Shown here: positions 19,972 through 20,846 of the stretch, in pieces | How the letters are laid out: every line of letters starts with the position of its first letter | How positions within the stretch are numbered: position 1 is the stretch's first letter | Origin: a virus | DNA length: 20,846 nucleotides | IMG/VR virus record: IMGVR_UViG_3300020219_000075 | Coordinates: 1 to 20,846 of that record | Direction: 5' to 3' (one strand) | The notes under the pieces: generated by a model | Database searches by the model: none | Told to the model about the DNA's origin: nothing | Seen by the model: only the letters and a program-made list of their open reading frames with translations | Translations under genes and position numbers: made by a program

Positions 19972-20574
19972 ATGGATAAATTAACTATAAATAAAACCGG
20001 GACTTCTATTAAGATTAGTCCCGGGATTATAACTCATGTAGAAGAAAAGGATTATAGTAGAGTAATAGAAGAGGAATGTGAGATTGAGTTAGAAGGATCT
20101 AGATTATTATATATCAAAGTTGATAGAGATATTACTAATGATATAAGAAGATTATTTCTACAGAAGTCTAGTGATATTGATAAGAGTCCTATAATAAGAA
20201 TTTCAGAGGAAGAAAAGAAAGATCCTATAATACTAGATTGGTTTGCTAAAATTAATGGTCTTCTCAATCATAGTTTTAATGATCTGAATTTACCACAAGT
20301 AAATGATATGTATTACTTTAAGAATACAAGTAAACTTTATCATTATGATACTTATCCAGATCCTAGTAGTTATACTATTTTACTCACTTTGAAGTATAAC
20401 TGTGTAGGAGGAAGATTAGTATTACCGGAATATGGTATAGCTTTTCCTCAAAATGATTGTGATATAATAGTGTTTAAAGGATCTGATATTATTCATGGAG
20501 CTAGCTCTATTAATAATTATACAGATGCTTCTTATAGATTATCTTTTGTATTTTATTATAATAAAACTAAATGA
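19972..20574 (+). CDS. 2OG-Fe(II) oxygenase, TET/JBP-like
   Basis: A 200-residue protein. The C-terminal half carries an iron-binding HxD...H set: H124 and D126 in LYHYDTYPD, and H175 in IIHGASS, with R189 (YRLSFVFYY) placed to bind 2-oxoglutarate. The strand GGRLVLPEYG and the aromatic end are usual for double-stranded beta-helix dioxygenases, and the spacing to the HG motif and final R-S-F-V-F-Y resembles TET/JBP enzymes that hydroxylate thymine or 5-methylcytosine. A protein or small-molecule hydroxylase is also possible. It overlaps the start of the reverse transcriptase by four bases. Confidence 0.75.
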   Translation: MDKLTINKTGTSIKISPGIITHVEEKDYSRVIEEECEIELEGSRLLYIKVDRDITNDIRRLFLQKSSDIDKSPIIRISEEEKKDPIILDWFAKINGLLNHSFNDLNLPQVNDMYYFKNTSKLYHYDTYPDPSSYTILLTLKYNCVGGRLVLPEYGIAFPQNDCDIIVFKGSDIIHGASSINNYTDASYRLSFVFYYNKTK

Positions 20575-20846
20575 AAAGAGTAGGAAATTTATATAATAAA
20601 ATAATAAGTATAGATAACTTAGTATTAGCTGAAAAGAAAGCTAGAAAAGGTAAGTCTAGACAAAGTGGTGTAAAAACATTTGACCAAAATAGTGAAAATA
20701 ATATTATAAATCTTCATTATACTTTATTAAATAAAGAATATAAAACTTCTAAGTATACTATATTTAAAATATTTGAAGGTAAAGAAAGAGAAATTTATAG
20801 TCTTCCTTATTATCCAGATCGTATTGTACATCATGCTATAATGAAT
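20571..20846 (+). CDS. Reverse transcriptase, N-terminal part (cut by window edge)
   Basis: 92 residues of an open frame running off the end. It shows the N-terminal RT pattern of diversity-generating retroelement (DGR) and related RTs: NLYNKIISIDNLVLAEKKAR followed by KGK, then YTIFKIFEGKEREIYSLPYY and PDRIVHHAIM. The catalytic YxDD would lie beyond the window, so activity cannot be judged. The start overlaps the oxygenase stop (ATGA), implying one transcript. Template and variable repeats, if a DGR, must be downstream. Confidence 0.8.
   Translation, partial: MKRVGNLYNKIISIDNLVLAEKKARKGKSRQSGVKTFDQNSENNIINLHYTLLNKEYKTSKYTIFKIFEGKEREIYSLPYYPDRIVHHAIMN

Noticed and set aside
1-20846. CRISPR array
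   Set aside because: No regularly spaced direct repeats with unique spacers. The repeated 12-mer is dispersed at irregular distances before genes.

Overview
This 20.8 kb window reads as part of a large, AT-rich tailed-phage genome (or prophage) infecting a member of the Bacteroidota. Every supported gene is on the + strand. Genes are short, closely packed and often overlap by ATGA or TAATG, and most are small phage-type hypotheticals. The Bacteroidota assignment rests on a TTTG-N19-TATATTTG promoter before the one transposon gene, a general lack of Shine-Dalgarno sites (starts follow A/T-rich leaders), a ClpS of Bacteroidota type, and a tmRNA whose 5' part resembles Bacteroidota tmRNAs. I see no structural (head or tail) genes.

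Layout. Positions 1-2300: a C/T-rich gene-free leader, then small genes in separate units. Four units start with the same 12-base element, TTACACCCCTTA, 36-46 bases before the start codon, and several end in strong hairpins. The region includes a tandem pair of paralogues (1152-1529, 1855-2238). Positions 2500-5542: small hypotheticals, a receiver-like protein, and four consecutive small proteins that all end in an NNYxIY tail. A fifth tail lies inside the next, fused-looking frame. Positions 5543-10800: a stretch rich in noncoding RNA. It holds structured blocks at 5565-5866, 6587-6649, 8926-9362 and 10566-10660, a TnpB-only IS200/IS605-type insertion (about 7208-8517) and, 33 bases after that, a complete tmRNA gene (8550-8925). 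A PcfJ-like gene lies between the last two blocks. Positions 10804-15600: small hypotheticals, an HTH protein and a NinG/HNH-like protein. Positions 15608-20846: nucleic-acid enzymes (SF2 helicase, WGR-type ATP-dependent DNA ligase, endonuclease VII-like nuclease), a ClpS adaptor, a 2OG-Fe(II) oxygenase resembling TET/JBP enzymes, and the N-terminus of a DGR/retron-like reverse transcriptase cut by the window edge.

How the parts may work together (inference). tmRNA releases stalled ribosomes and tags nascent chains for Clp proteases, and ClpS steers the same proteases between substrate classes. Carrying both suggests the phage controls host proteolysis and ribosome rescue. Helicase, ligase and endonuclease VII fit replication, recombination and resolution of branched DNA. 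The oxygenase may modify DNA bases. Across the window nearly every CpG sits inside CCGG, except in the TnpB insertion, which marks that element as recently acquired and raises the question of what selects for CCGG.

All calls come from reading the sequence by eye. No database search or folding program was run.
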